Shown: positions 41,601 to 56,600 of the stretch, piece after piece
How the letters are laid out: the number at the start of each line of letters is the position of its first letter
Position numbering within the stretch: position 1 is the stretch's first letter
NCBI RefSeq assembly: GCF_037975245.1
Contig: NC_092564.1
Span: 7,291,984-7,355,983, forward strand
DNA: 64,000 nt
Source of the DNA: Apostichopus japonicus
Lineage: Eukaryota; Echinodermata; Holothuroidea; Aspidochirotida; Stichopodidae
Direction of reading: 5' to 3'
Translations under genes and position numbers: made by a program
Notes under the pieces: generated by a model
Database searches by the model: none
The model's input: only the letters and a program-made list of their open reading frames with translations
What the model was told of the DNA's origin: nothing

Positions 41601-44600
41601 TTGAGGGTGGAGTCTACCTTATTCTTGACCATGCTGGTTATGATATCCCTGGCATGGACGTCGATGGTGATCAGAGCACCCAGGATGTTCCTCACCAGTT
41701 TCGGGAGTTCCCCTCTGACCAGTGCTGCAAGTTGGTTCAGCCTCTGTGGAGGTGTCAAAGATTAAAGTTTTGATAAAATAGAATTTTCCTCAGAGATTGT
41801 TGATAAAGTGGCTGTTTTATTTTTTTTAAATTTTGATCTGTTACTTTTGACAAACCTAGTGAGAAGTACTGTTTCATAAAAAACAATATAAAATAAGTCT
41901 AAAACAATAAGAAAAGCTGCTTTAAGGAGCTGATAGTGTAACGTTGAAAGTGACAGAAAGTTAAATTAATGTTTGAACAAACCACATTTGAGGTAAATGG
42001 TTGAGTTTGTTAAACAAAAAAACCCCACAGAACTGAGAAAGTTCTTTCCCTCTATATACATGTCTCCAATGGTTTTGCAATTTTTGTTACAAAACTGCAA
42101 TTTAGAGCAACATTCTGTGGAATTGACATGGTCTTTTTTTTCCTTCTACATTCATGTTTCCACTGATGTCTGCAAGGTTTTTAATACAAGGTTGGTTATG
42201 CTGCAATAACTTACATCAAAGTTTTCCTTTTCAAAGGCAGCCATCTTCTCATGTTTTTCACTCTCATTCTCCAGTATTTCTGTAACTTCTTTTGCCCAAG
42301 CGATTTGGGAAACTGTCAGGATGACCTGTATGAAGAGATGCAACAGGAATAATCATTCCATATTTCACAATTGCATATCCAAGAGTACTTTGTCCTTTTT
42401 ACCAATTACTTTGATCAAATCTGTTTACCAAATAAACAGTTATAAAATAATCTGCCTTTGAATAACCTTTGAAGATTCATACCGCAGAATATCTGGAATC
42501 GTTTCTTGAAATACAACAGTGTGTGCTTGCATCATTTCCAATTGGCATAAACAGTTTGCCCGCGACTCACCTGTGAGGCGTGGCATGTTGCCCATTCTGT
42601 TCTGGGTCTCTCCTCATAATCTATGAGAGCCGCTTTGGTCAGACGTCTCAGAGAGACCACCATGGCCTCTTCTACCTTTCCAAGCCAATCTTCTACATTT
42701 CCTCTGGCTTTAAGTCCTTTTCCAAGTCCTATTCTCTCATTTTCAGGTGAAAGTAAAGCCAAGATGTCATTGGTGCTTGTCGGAGCTGCTGCTTGGCCAT
42801 CTACAAGTAGAATGAGATGAGATTCAAAATTAGATCTTAAATATTTACCAGAATTTCAAAAGAGCAGAGAAATTCTTGTCTATAAATAAGGGATCTGCAA
42901 CATTGACAGGTTCCAATTCTGGCCGTATAAACTACACCAACCTCACGTAACACAGACTGAGAGGTACATGACACACACAGACAGGAGCTTACCTTTATCA
43001 CCACCAGAAGGTGTAGCCCTACCATCACCTGTTGGAGCCTGTTGAACACCAAATTCCAAGCTCGACACGGCGTCGAAACATTTCCGCAAATGTGGTTGGA
43101 CCGCATGAGGGTTGCGGGTCTGTGACAGTATCTCCAATAATTCATCATTTGACAAGAAATAGAACCTGTGAGAATGAATCGTTAGATGGGGATAAATCCA
43201 AACAAGTAATAAACACCGACTGGTGTACCAGTCGTTACCTGTTAACCCAGAAAATTGCTGGGATGACTAATGTACTTTTTTCCTTTTTCTTTTTGCATTT
43301 TAAAACTGCCAGTCTATCCAAGTCATCGATACCAAGCTATCATCAGTTCTGATGACAACAAATTTCTTGAAAGGCTTCTAACTTGTACTCTGTTGTCAGT
43401 ATAGCATTGTCTTTTTCCTGCCAACAAACAATCCTGCACATTATAACATGTGCTAATTGTCCAATAGATAGCTTTTGCATATACACGTATCTTACCGATT
43501 AGTGTGTACAATATGTCACATATCTAGCACAGTTGTGTCACCATGGTCTTAGATGAAGTCTAACCACTTGGCTTAGGAAATACAAGTCTGAAATACCAGG
43601 AGTGTTATACAGATCAGACAAGACCATACCTACTTCTGAACAGTTTCAGAAATTCAATTGCAAGGGCTGCTACTCAATGAACGCTGTCCATCATCACTCT
43701 CAGAATAACAGAAACAGGCTAACTATGATTTTTCTTTATCTCCAAGTCAATAAAATTATGTCCTTGAAATACTTGATATCAAACTGAAAAAACTTCAGTA
43801 CAGTGTCATAGGATGACCTTTACAATTATAACTGAATGTGATATACCCACACGGACTGTATTTACCTAGGAAAGATAGCTCTCTTTGATTCCAGGTACGC
43901 CTCCAAGCATTTCTGAATTTGATCTAAAAGGGCATTGTTATTCTGGAAGGCCTCAAGAAGTCCTGGTTGAGTGGCAGCACGCATAGCCAAAGGTAAACGA
44001 TTGACCTTACGCATGGCATCCTTCCAAGATTTGTCAACCTAACAATGGAAGTGCAGAGGTGAAAACTTAAAACAATAGCCAAGAATGCAATAATACTTTT
44101 CTGTTTACATGTATGTATGTATTTTAGATCCTCCTGCAAGCAGGAACTCACGAAGAAGCCATCATTGGCTTATCAAAGCAGCAAGCTGACCGAAGTCAGT
44201 CTCTTACATTCATAGGTAATGTCCATGATTATGAATTGTCAATTGCCAAAAACTCTAACTAGACGACATACATTTATCTTGGAGTAACTAGGAAAAATCT
44301 CTACTAGTAACCTAGATAACATCTACCATTGTTTATAATTCATTTACAGGCAGTCATGAGTTTGGAAGCAAAATATGACAACAAAGGTTGATGTAAAATT
44401 CCATAAAATAGGCTTTGTAAGTTTTCAATCTATGAAGGTCTTTGAGCAAATGTAAAATAATGTGAATTTCATATGATGACAGTATACCCCCATAGAAAAT
44501 GGCATAGAATGATACCAAATGGGTAGCTTTAAAATTTATGATCTCAACCACAAAAGGATCAAAGTTTTCCTTTGATACTGCTTTTAACTGAACCATTGAT

Positions 44601-47600
44601 CATTGACACGGTTACTCCAAATTGCAAAGAAAAATTCATATAGCATGAAAAGCCTAAGGCAACGTTATTGCAAATCTAACAATTGTTTAAAATTGGGACA
44701 ATAGGGAGTTTGGATTCTGTTAGTTTTTTTTAAAATACAATTATACCTGCATGAACATCTTTGCCTCGGCTGGAAGTTGTCTCTGAATGTCAGGAGCGCT
44801 GAAGATACTCTCCAGGTACAACCAGTTCCTCTGACAGTTAAGCCATTCATCCTGTATCCATGGAAACAAAACAAGATTCCATATACACAAATGAAAGTGG
44901 ATATAAAATCAAATTAGGTCAAGGATAGAGAGGAGGCAGGTGGGAGGAGGGTGGGGGATGGGGTGGGGTACAGGCTCCGCTGGGCAAGGAATGCAGAATA
45001 ACAATTATAGCCATTATCTATCTCATGTAGTATATTCATAAATCATTAACTTTGAAGTGAAAAAATAATGTCTGATGAGTGGTAAATTAGATCTTGCATT
45101 TATGCCAATATAAATTATATAGGCAAAACAAAATGTTTCGGGTTTCCTCCTTTTATGTTCAAACTAGAAAACACACCCTCTGGGATCATACGACACCATA
45201 CGCTTGACCACCCCCCCCCCCCACCACACCCCTCCCTTATTTATCTTTGCACATTCAACCCAATGTGAGAAAGCTGGTACAGTATGTCATGCCTAGAAGC
45301 CATCAATTAGAGCCCCTTGCCCTCCTTTAAATTCGTAACTTCCAAATCTTGGGTTGGCCCTTGACCATGGGACACCCCCCACCTCACCTATTTTACACCC
45401 CTAGGCACTTATGAAATCTGTCTTATTGATAATCTGACAGTTTGATTGTAATAATTCAAAAACCTCTATGTTCTTCTATTTAAATCTAACACATGTACTA
45501 GATACTTACGAGAGTTTCGTTGAAGAGTGCTAAATTCTTGACCCACTCCTCCACTCTAGGTTTAATCGGTCCCACATGCCTCGAACTGGAGATGGTACTA
45601 ATGTTGACCTGACTGTCATCTAGCAGGACCTGAATCTCATCTGTGCCACCGAGGATGAAGACGTCTTTAGAATCCCGGTGAGGGAGGACCACAAACTCTG
45701 TGGTCTTCCAGGCATCTTCAACCTGTGGAGATAACAACAGTACTCGTGTTGGAGATGATGGTACTTAAAATGTCCGTCCAAAATTTGCTACATCCCAAGC
45801 AGTGATACGTTTTGTAAGACTTTGAGTGTCGTCTCTTCCGTATGTATTTTGTAGATTATTTATCAGAGTCAGAGTAATAACATAGTGAACGATATTTGTA
45901 GCATTACACTTTCAAATAAGCATGAACAAATCAAACTTTTCCTTAAAGCAAAGTAAAAACAAAAATCTTATAGAAATAGAGCCTGGATGCTTATATCCTC
46001 ACTATCTGAAAAAAATTCAACAGTTTTCTCATAATTTTCACCATCTGAAACTGAAAACTAAATCGCTCTTAGAAGGCCAATCTTGTGCAGCAGATCATCA
46101 ATGACCTTTCAACTCACCTTCTTCAAGAGAGCTTCCAAGGCTGCCTCACTGGAGGCTTGTCCAGCCACTTCCTCTATCTGTTCAGTAAACTGGAATGCAC
46201 TGAGCTGTGTCAGTAGTCCTAAGGTCAGCGGTTCCTCCGAGTTGAACTTGTAGTTGAGGATGGTCTCGATGGTGTCCCAATGACGTTGCTTCAATGCAGG
46301 GTTTCTGAGGTTAGTGATCACTGGCATCTGGTGGAAGAAGAATGGGTAAAGTTAGAAAAAAAAAATCAAAATTAAACAGGGGAAACTTGAAATGCAAATG
46401 AGCGATACTTTAAAAAAAAAGTCGCCCAGGAAAGAACCTGGGCACGAAAACCGAATGACTGATCCGCTCTCAACCCCAGTCCCCTTGCATCGGGACTGTG
46501 ACTGTGTGATCATCGTCGGGTGTGCACCACCATTCCCCTTGAAAGGGAACAGATACTACACATGTAAATGAGCGATGATAAACATTATGATATCCTTCAG
46601 GAGTCACAATTACATCAAAGCCTAACAAGAAAACTTCTGTCAGTAATGAATTGAAATTGTAATGAAAATATTTCCAAGGTAGCTTTCCATAGGCATTTCA
46701 AACAAAAGATTATTGACAGATATTAGTTAAATAAGATTGCACAATTAACACAGACTTCACTTTAACTTTTTGATACCAAGTATAAGAGAATTACACACAA
46801 CACAGACCATTCAGCTTAAAACCATGAATATGCATGAGGCTTGAAAGGAACATCCATGTCAGAAATTTCAAGAGACAAATGCAGATTACCATACATTATT
46901 TTATTAAAATTTACATTCATCTGCAACAATAGCTACCCAAAATCCAAGAGACTTGCAAATCAAGGGCTTACCTGATCACGCATGGTTTCAACTTTGCCTT
47001 TCAGGATAGGAACAACATGGTTTGGTGGAAGACCCTTCTCTAACTGATGCACGGACTTAGCATATTTACCCACACTGCTGGACAACTCTTCTGGATCCAA
47101 CTGCTCAAATTCGCTCTTTACAAACAAATAAAAACATGGCAATGGATTAGTAAACATTTAAGGTTTCCTATGCTGAAAAGTAAAATGGAGAGCATGATCA
47201 CCCAATATTCCACAAGGTAAGAAACCAGATTCTTACAGCAGATAAAATACTGGATATTGAAGTGAAGTTATATCAATACATAATACATACTGTGCTATAC
47301 ATATATACTATACTGCACAATGTTTTAAACAGACAGTTTTCCTGGTGTATTAGGACTAAATACCACACTTGTTATTACTTCAAGATGTCTTTTGAATTCA
47401 TATAAAGTCAACCATGATATGTTCCTGGTAATATCTAGTACCCATTATAACAAACCTTCCTTAAAAAACTGGTTTTGAAAACTGTCATATGCAGTAACTA
47501 TTTAGGCCAGTTACTGAGTTAGTCTCTAGATTAAATCAACCTCACTTTATGGAGCATGTGATTTATACAGCACCCAAAACTTACTTGCACCCATGCCTCT

Positions 47601-50600
47601 GTCATCTGGTCCCATTCTTCTAAGGAATCCCACAATAGCTGTTTCAGCTTCAATTCTGCATGAGTCTCTTCTAATTCCTCATATTTTGTGACTTCAACCT
47701 AGGATTGAAATTCAAGAGAACAATATTACGTTTCATATCATGCGTATCTGTAAGTGAATATTACCTTCCTCAGAACCTTCTGTCCACCTAACAACCAAAC
47801 AATAAACATGTCAAATTCATTCATTCAAATAAAGACAGAAAATAACCCTTTAAATTATAGATAAATTACTGTCAGGTATCATCTTAAATTGCATATAATG
47901 CTCATTCTTAGAAATGATATGCAGAAGACATAAACAGCAAATTAATATCAGTCAAGTCATCAATGAGTGAGAGGATGGACGGGTTTACTTTGCTTAATTT
48001 TGGTATTTATGGAATTTAATTATAATTCAGGTAAAAAGTGGTGGTGGGGAAGGGAAGGGGGTATTCAAACCGGGATGCTTTAGTTTTCGATGTAATGGTT
48101 AACAATTAAGATTGCAAAAAACAAAAAGAAACAAAAACAGGAAATCAGTAGAAAGAACCACTATTTGAGTTCAACAATACACTTGAATCTCAAAGCTACC
48201 AGGGAAAGCTAGACATAGACCTGATCAGTTTTTGTGCTTACTTTGAAATTCTTCTGATAGGTCTTATACTGGAAAGCTTGCTTCTGGAGGTCCTCAAGAT
48301 GATCACCAAGCTTCTTCAGTAAACCAGCAACCTTTCCTTGATCAGCACTTGCATCCAAGATGATTGGATTCTACAGAGGAAAATTATAATTTCAAGAAAT
48401 TACAAACAGAAACTAAAAAAACAATTTAATTTATAGTTGAGATTCTCAGTGGTAATCATTGTTTCATTAATGACGATAGCCTCACCCCATATTTCAAACT
48501 TACTTCAAACAAGTTGGGAATCAGCTGAGTTAATACATTGCCTAAACTAATGTTGCTAATAAATTTTATCTATTTTATATATTATTTATTTTATATCTTC
48601 ATATAAATTATAATATCTAGTTATTATCACTCTCAAGTAGAACTAAAATTTCCACAGATAATTTTTTGGAGACTTCACCATTACCAACTATCACTATGAC
48701 ATAATTTAGTAAAAGAAAATAGTTGAGTTCCAAGACCAATCCAGATCATTCAATGAAAATTACCTGGGACTCTTGTTTCACTGATTTGACTTCTTTGTTC
48801 AATTCTGCGATATCTTTGTCCATGTGGTTACAGAAATGATCAATCTTTGCATCTCGTTCCCCGACGGCTTTATCGATCCCGTCTCTCACAGCGTTGACCG
48901 AAGGGGAGAGTGTCTGATAGACGGCAAAGTCCTCTGGTGGGGTCGGTACCGAGTACTTTTCGATCAGTTCGTACATTTCCTTCACTACGCCCGCATCTTT
49001 CTCAAGGTCACTGACCTTTGACATTAAAGAACATAGCAAAGTTTAGAGTTAGCAAAGGAACTATGTAGGGTTCGAGTACGTCTCACTTCTGACTTTGAGC
49101 TGGCAAATTTTTACTCATTGCCGTATAAACTTCTCTACATCCCGCATAGCGTTTAGAATGCATTAACACCATGCACATCTATAATTTACGTATTTTTGAA
49201 GAAAAATAAACTCAATGAAACAGTGGGCAACTACTGTACGAGTATCTTCACTAATAATCCAGCTGCTTGGGTACCTATTATGGGGCAGTCTACTTAAAAC
49301 TGAAAGAGTGCATCTTAAATTCACATGAATGATGTTAACTGGATTAGGATAGTGTGCTTACAAATGAATGCTAACAATGTACAGTTCTCATTCTACTGAC
49401 ACAATCATATACCAACTTGAAACATTCATGGCAACAATGTATTAGCCATGTCATAATGTACTTAAACCTGATTATCTGATTCAAATAGAACAATCTTATG
49501 TCCATCCTGTCACACTAAATCAATTATTTCTGTTCTGATGATATTGTTTTGAACTTCACCAAATGAATTGCTTGTATTTAGTGAAAAGAAGAAGTAAATT
49601 CCCTCCAGAAAACCTATATCCTGTTGTCATTAAGTGCCAGAAAATTACCTATCAGTATTAAAAAGAGGCATTAAGGGCAAGTTTATGGGTAATATGCAGT
49701 GCTTATAAAGACTGCACAATCACCCTTTAAATCTCAGATGCGTGTGAACCTGCATTCATTATCGTCATGACATAACAATTAAATGAATTTGAATTTTTAA
49801 CAAAGGGAAAAAAGTGCATTATAAGTGTAACAAACTGTTGTCTTACATAGACATGTAATTTTTAGCTTTTTCTTTCATTGCTCATGTTGCTTACCCTTAT
49901 TTGAATTTCGTCCAGGAATGTAAGACTTTCTACAAATTCCAGGGTAGTGGTCGGGACTAATTCCAACTTATACTGAGCATCCTGGCTCTCCGCAATCAAA
50001 GCATCCATCAATTTCTTGGACAGCTTAGGGAGCATGTCATTGATGACCTGTTGATCAGCAAAATGTCACAAAGAAAGGAAATTACACGAGAGAGAAAAGA
50101 AAGACTTATCTTGTAGTAAAAAGTAAGCTACAAGTATGTCAAACACTAACCTTCAGAAAAGGCAGTTGAAAGATGTAAGATAATAGATGGCGCTATTTAA
50201 AAATAGATATGAACTATGCATGATAACATACTCAATGTAAAACCATCTGCCAGAATATTATTATATTATACAATATTATATTCAAAATCCAACTTTCAAT
50301 CTAAAGAGAGTCATTCATGATATTTTTTCCCTTCTGTCAAAGGTTACTAAGTAGCAAATGTTTACTTTAAGCTTACTTTTGTATCCTTTATTCATAGAAA
50401 CACTGACCTACGCTTTGGGTTAATTAGCGGTAGTTTGCAAATATTCATGAGCTTAGTCAGAATAGGTCATAAGGCGATTGCGAGTATGCTTTTGGTTAGG
50501 GTAATATCAAAAGACAGCTGCAATACACCACTGTAGTGTACATTGTACAAATGTTGCATTAAAGGCATTGAAGACTCGCCCCAAACCGTGTGCCCCGCTC

Positions 50601-53600
50601 TGAAAAAGTTAACTTTCCCTTGTTTGCAAATGACGTTTTCTTCTTGTCGCTACAAAATGCAGACAGTAATGAAATGTGATACCTTGTTATCTTTTACCTA
50701 GACCTGAGATGTCCACGTTGCTATGTACACTGTGTTGTGGGTATTGACCTTAGCTGTATGTATTAACTGTACACTAGTGTCTAATTACAGACCGTAGCAA
50801 GCTGTGTATTTTCTGGGATCGATGGTGGTGTCTAACACTTTTGTTACACCTCATTCGAAACTAGGTCAGATTACCGGCATGAGACGTTTCTTTGTGCGCG
50901 AGTCTTCACACCCTATAAGGCTTCAACAATTTACAAAAGACTGATACTTGACAAGTATTGCTTAGTCTTTTCAGATCACGAAAGGTTGAGAAATATTGCC
51001 TCAGGCTTCCTTTCACCGTGCAAATAAAAGTGGTTTAAATAGTCAAAGAATGGTTAATAGGATATTTGAATAACCATTATGTAAATTTCCAAACTGTTTA
51101 TTTTCACCAAAGATAATGATGCCTTGAAATAGCAAAACATGTGTACAAAATTTTTGACATGTGATACAGATTTATACAGGAATATTCTATTGTTACGGGA
51201 ATAAAACTACCTACCTCAAGGCATCTGAGAGGTGATGGAATCAGTTTATTTTTCATGTCCTTGGCATCAACCTGAAGCATTCCAATGTTTCGATTCACTT
51301 TGATGATTTCTGCTTGCGCATGCTGGCTGTGATATCTCTCCAGGGTTTCAGAAAAGAATTCGACATCTACAAAAAGAAGTAGAAAAACACATACAATAAC
51401 AAACAAAACTGGCAGAATTCATGACAATGGATTCTGAAGACTCAATAATGCATGAATAATACAACATTTTGTTGGGAACGCTACTGAAATAAAAATCTAT
51501 TTCTGTGCGAATAACAAAAATACCATCACTGAATCAAGATCTAGAATCAAATCCATCGATAGAAAGATACATAATATAATGGAAGGGCAATTTTATTACA
51601 CTAGAATATAATGAAACTGAAGACAAGAAAACTGGCGAGACATCTTACCATGTTCCTGTTCTTGCATGGCTTCTAAATTCTGGCTTTCGTTTTCCTTGTA
51701 AAATTCTCGAAACTTCTCAAAGGTGTCAGCATACTGACTTGCAGACTCAAAGGCAGTGTTAACTGCAGACTGTACGAGGAGAAACATACGTGTACACAAA
51801 TCTTGGAAATCTTAAATGTTATAAATTATGGATACATCAAATCAGTCTCATGAAAACAGTTAAAGTAAAAAATTAACATTTGCCTGTAATTGGATAACGG
51901 AAAATCGACACAAGTGTTACCAAAAGAGATCTGTACAGGTAGGGCCTACTCTAAAGCAAAGATATAGCAGGAAGGTGGAGAATATTAGTACTTGCAACAA
52001 AATCATTAGAAAGAAATGGGTAAAACAGCCAGTACATAAGTTACTATCAATATGATGAGAATTTCATGAATGGTTTCTTTATTACTATTAAAAAAGAGGG
52101 ATGCAAATTCACAAAGAATGAACGACGTTTCATCGAGAAAGTTGACAAGTGTCCTAGCTTACCTGAATTCCTTGTGTAACTCCTAGCAGATGTTTGTCAT
52201 CTTCAAACATGGCTGGAAGACTAGGTCCATCTCCTGCAGACTTCTCTTCAAACTTGCCATTGATTATTGGTCTGCAGCAAACAGCAAAATGAGAGATAAA
52301 TCCATATCTAAAAATCTTAAAGGTCAGAGGTCATTTGGCTACATGAATCTGATGCTGTATTGTACATACTGAGCTTGCAAGGGTTGAAATCAGAAGGCAA
52401 TGCACCCTTAGTACTTTCCATACAGTTTATATGTCACCAGAAAGGCCTCTCTAATTGAGCACCCCTTTAACAAACATTACACGTGTGTTTCAGTCTGACA
52501 GGTATGATATACGATATATGATTTCCAAGGCGTTTCATGTAAGTAACATGCATCGTTGAATCGATTTTACATGATAAAACAGAAACTACAATGTACAATT
52601 TATTTGTGTATTCATATTGGTAGTGAAACTATGTTGATCCAATAGGTAGAAATTAAGGGTATCAGGAGGAGACATAATAGGGCCGGGGGTAAGTAAAGAA
52701 TTTGGGTTTGTTGTAAGTGTTGTTACATTCTCACCTGGTGAATGCATCAAAGTATCCATCGGGTACTAAATTCTCTACTCCGAGGACACACTCCTGGAAT
52801 TTCTGGATCACCTCTGCGATACCCTCCTGATATTCATCAAGATCTGGCGCAAATCTGATCTGGTAAGGCTCGAGGACAAACTCAGTCTTGAAGAGAGGGG
52901 CCAGGTCGTGTTCTCCAGTGCCATCATCGGGGGTTGTTCCAGTGTGGGTACCGGCGATCGATGGTGCGCCGAGGGTACCACCTGCCACCGTAGTTGCCTG
53001 TTCAGGTTTTGGTAAATTAAAATGTAGCAATGACTTCCTTATTGTTAACACTTATAGACCATAATTGTGAAATTGGGTGACTACATGATGATGATGATGA
53101 TGATTATGATGATGATGATGAGTGGGCAAATATATTGCAATGTGATCAAGCTTGAAAACAAAAGGAGAAATGTGAACTAAATGTATTGTTACTACAGCCT
53201 AATTTGAGCAGAGTGAAGAAAGCGTACACACAAGTGTAATGAGCAGTTTACTAACTTTGTCTGTGGCAGATAAGAAAAGTTTCAACCGACACGCAACAGA
53301 GGAAAAAGGTCCTTATTGTTGGAAAGTATTGTGTTGAAAGATTTGTTTTGACATGAAAAATCGTTCATATGAAAGTATGCAAGTTGGTTATAATGTACTA
53401 TGTATGTAAACATGTGGGATGTATGAAAACATGTTATGCCTCAAACAATAGAAAATATCAATAACTTTTGTAGCTAGCTTTCGTTTGTGGAGAAATTCTT
53501 TGTTTAACACCCAATGAGGAGAGAGATGAAGGAATGGGTTAAGATAGGAGCGGGAGGGTGGGGGGGGGAGTGGCTTAGGTTGGATGTTTACCTTATCATC

Positions 53601-56600
53601 ATCTTTCCCATCTTCTTCATCTTCTTTTCCTTGGATCATTGCCAAAGTTGGAGTATTGTGCAGTTGCTCTCTCAAGTAGTTCAAGAGCGTAGTGACAGAA
53701 TTGACGGCCAGAACGTGCATCGTGTTCACGATGAGATAGTCAGCAAGCCGGATAAAACTGTTGGTAGAATGAGACATTTTGATGTAAGAGCTAGACAAAC
53801 AACAGCAAAAAAGATCTTTACATACTTCTTTGATGAATAGTAAGGTGACTTTATTTGTCGATCAGAAATATGAATGACAATTATGCAAAATTGGTTTGCC
53901 TAAATTAAAATGGTAACATACACAAGTTTTGTCATTAATCATTTAAGTCCAAAGGGTAGTTAACAGGGGAAAAAAAAAATACATTACCATGTAAGTCTCT
54001 TGCAGTGGGATCTCTTATTGGCCTGTTCTGTGTAAGTCATTTTATCCGGTGCTTCCCCATAGATGTCCATATCAAAGGTACTTTGCATCAGATAACTGGA
54101 AGCAGCTGTACCGGGTGGCATGCCATCATCTATTAACGAGCAGAGATGAAAATTAGACATAAGGACAAGAGGGATCCTCTGAGGAACAGCCACAATTCCA
54201 AACCATTTAATGCTCCATGAAATTTTCCTAAGCAATTTGGGGTTCTTAAAAGTGTGCTTTTGATAAATTACTGAGAATATGAACATTCTATTTAACATCA
54301 TGTATCAGATTTTATTTAAATTTAATTCTGAGACGAAACTTTACTGTCATGTCTATCAACTCAATTGCTTGGACTTATTTCCTTTATTCAGGGGTGTCAA
54401 GAGCTAGGTTAGGCTCCGGTGAAAAATATATCAACGGGTGCTTTGTTCGAAGGCATTTTTTTCACTTTTTCCTTAACCATAGAGGCCACTCTGAAGATAA
54501 GAATACATATTTTTTATCCGATATTGCCTCTGACCTCGACTCTTGTCAGGCCTGTCTTTATTTACTGAACTATGATGAGCTATATTACTAACTTGAACCT
54601 CTTCATACACTGGATCTGTCTGTTACATGAACAACACTTTGTTATACTTTCTCCGAAGCACCATTAGAGATAATACACTACCCTAGCTGAGATGGAACCT
54701 ACCGCCTGGTGTTTCGGCATCAATAAAGTAATCGTCTGGTGTAAATCCGGCCTCTAACAACGCTGTTCTGCAGGCACTCCTAACGACCTCCTTGACTAGC
54801 TCGCGAAACTCAGCCAGTCTGCCAGCCACCTAATGGTTGAGGGCAAAAGATTTACATTTATCGAGTAAAAGAGTACGGTTGATGTAATGCAGTTAAGTAA
54901 GACATTTCAGATTATATGTCATTCTATTTGTTCTGATACATTAGAATAAAAAAAAAAACAGAGAAACTTACAGAAAGAGAGCAAATTCTGGTTGGCTTCC
55001 TATCAAAATATACAGCACACTACAATTAAAGGTTAATATAGCCTTCCTTTCGAATCACACATACTGACTGACAGTGAAGCTGCCAAAAAGAGAAAAAAAA
55101 CATTTTGACCCCCCGAACAAAATTGTCTCCTCAAGTACACCCCAACTGACAACAAAATCTTCAAGATTCACTTCTCAATGTTTAAATCACTATGTGACTT
55201 ATAAATGTTTAGGAACATCATATTGCCATGAGTCTCGAAAGGTTACTATCAAATGTTTGCAACATGTTTTTTGTGTGTGTGTGTTTATATCTCTTTAACC
55301 TGGTAGCAGAAACAAAGAAGTATCCTATTAGACCATGGCAACAACTATCTACATCATTTCAAATATTTGACAGCGGAAAGGTTTGGTGTTTGTTGTATCA
55401 AGACACCAGATTAAATCTTTTTTACATAAAATTCATTTTGAATTTATCTAGGCTTGTAGTATTATGGTCTCTCACCTCATTCAGTTGATTGAACTGAGCC
55501 CATCTGAACTCTTCCAGTGCATAGGTATGACCCTTTTCAACTCTGCATAATCCCATATCACTGATCCTGTAACACATTTCTCGTACATTTAGTAGAGCTG
55601 GTCTCAGGGACTATAGACAGGAATGAAATAAGTGTAATCAAGAGAAACTATTATCAAATCCATACTCTTAATGAAGGGAAAATAATAATAATAAAAAATA
55701 ATGAAAACAAGAAACAGGTCTTCTTCAGAGGCAAACATTCACCTACACTGGCTTATTGCAGTAGATAAGTAGTTTGTTTGTCTTTCTGTCCATTAAACCA
55801 AGCATTCATCAAAAAAGCACTTTTACTTCATTTATATATATGAAAACTGTTCAGATTTTAAATACTATTCCTGTAAATGATACATGATGGTAAAATGCAA
55901 ACACAACAAACATCTTCAAGTGCTGTTTTGCCAATTAAGTGTTCATTAAACACTAATAAAAATAATAGCAAAGATTTATATCGCACACAGAAAAGGGTGC
56001 TGAAGACGCAAAAGCTTGTCGCATAAGGTGAGTTTTAAGCTTCACACTTAGACACTCTCTTAGCCGTCTTGATTTCAAGTGGTAACATATTCCACAATCG
56101 CGCTGCAGTGACTGAAAAAGATCTACTTCCCGAGAATGGTTGGATATTAATTCACTTATCATTTGAACGAAGATTACGGGTCGGATTATATTCTTGAAAG
56201 CGTATCAGAGATGTATAAATTTTCAATGCACTGCAAATATTTTTACTGAAAGTAAAACTATGCTGTAGTATGAAATATGTCGGTCATTTATTAAGCGATG
56301 GCTTTTACCTGATTGACGATAAACAGATTCTCTTGCAGTTGTTTTTTACAATTTGTGATCTTCCTTGATCTGACGTTCTTCCTCCAGGTTGTGAATGCTT
56401 TCCATCTCCTGAACAACGCAAAGAGTGGAATCTGGACCAGTTTGGTGTAGTAATGGTACTCTTCCTCCCAACGATCTAACTCTGTGAAATCTGCCTCACT
56501 GTTGTTCCTAACCCGAGAGACACCCTTTGCACTTATCGTACAATAGTCCGATGGGTTAATGTTGCCATGAGCTACAATTCTGTAGTACAAATAGTATAAG

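Noticed and set aside
41387-41773. 128-residue plus-strand frame
   Set aside because: It is antisense to DNAH6 exon 25 and its (CATA)n SINE tail; the minus frame is the conserved dynein sequence.
53514-53840. 108-residue plus-strand frame
   Set aside because: It is antisense to exon 8 with intronic extensions.
55953-56162. 69-residue minus-strand frame resembling a fragment of a retroelement protein
   Set aside because: The text ([20 protein letters not shown]) is reminiscent of widespread repeat DNA in marine animals, but it is too short and degenerate to name.
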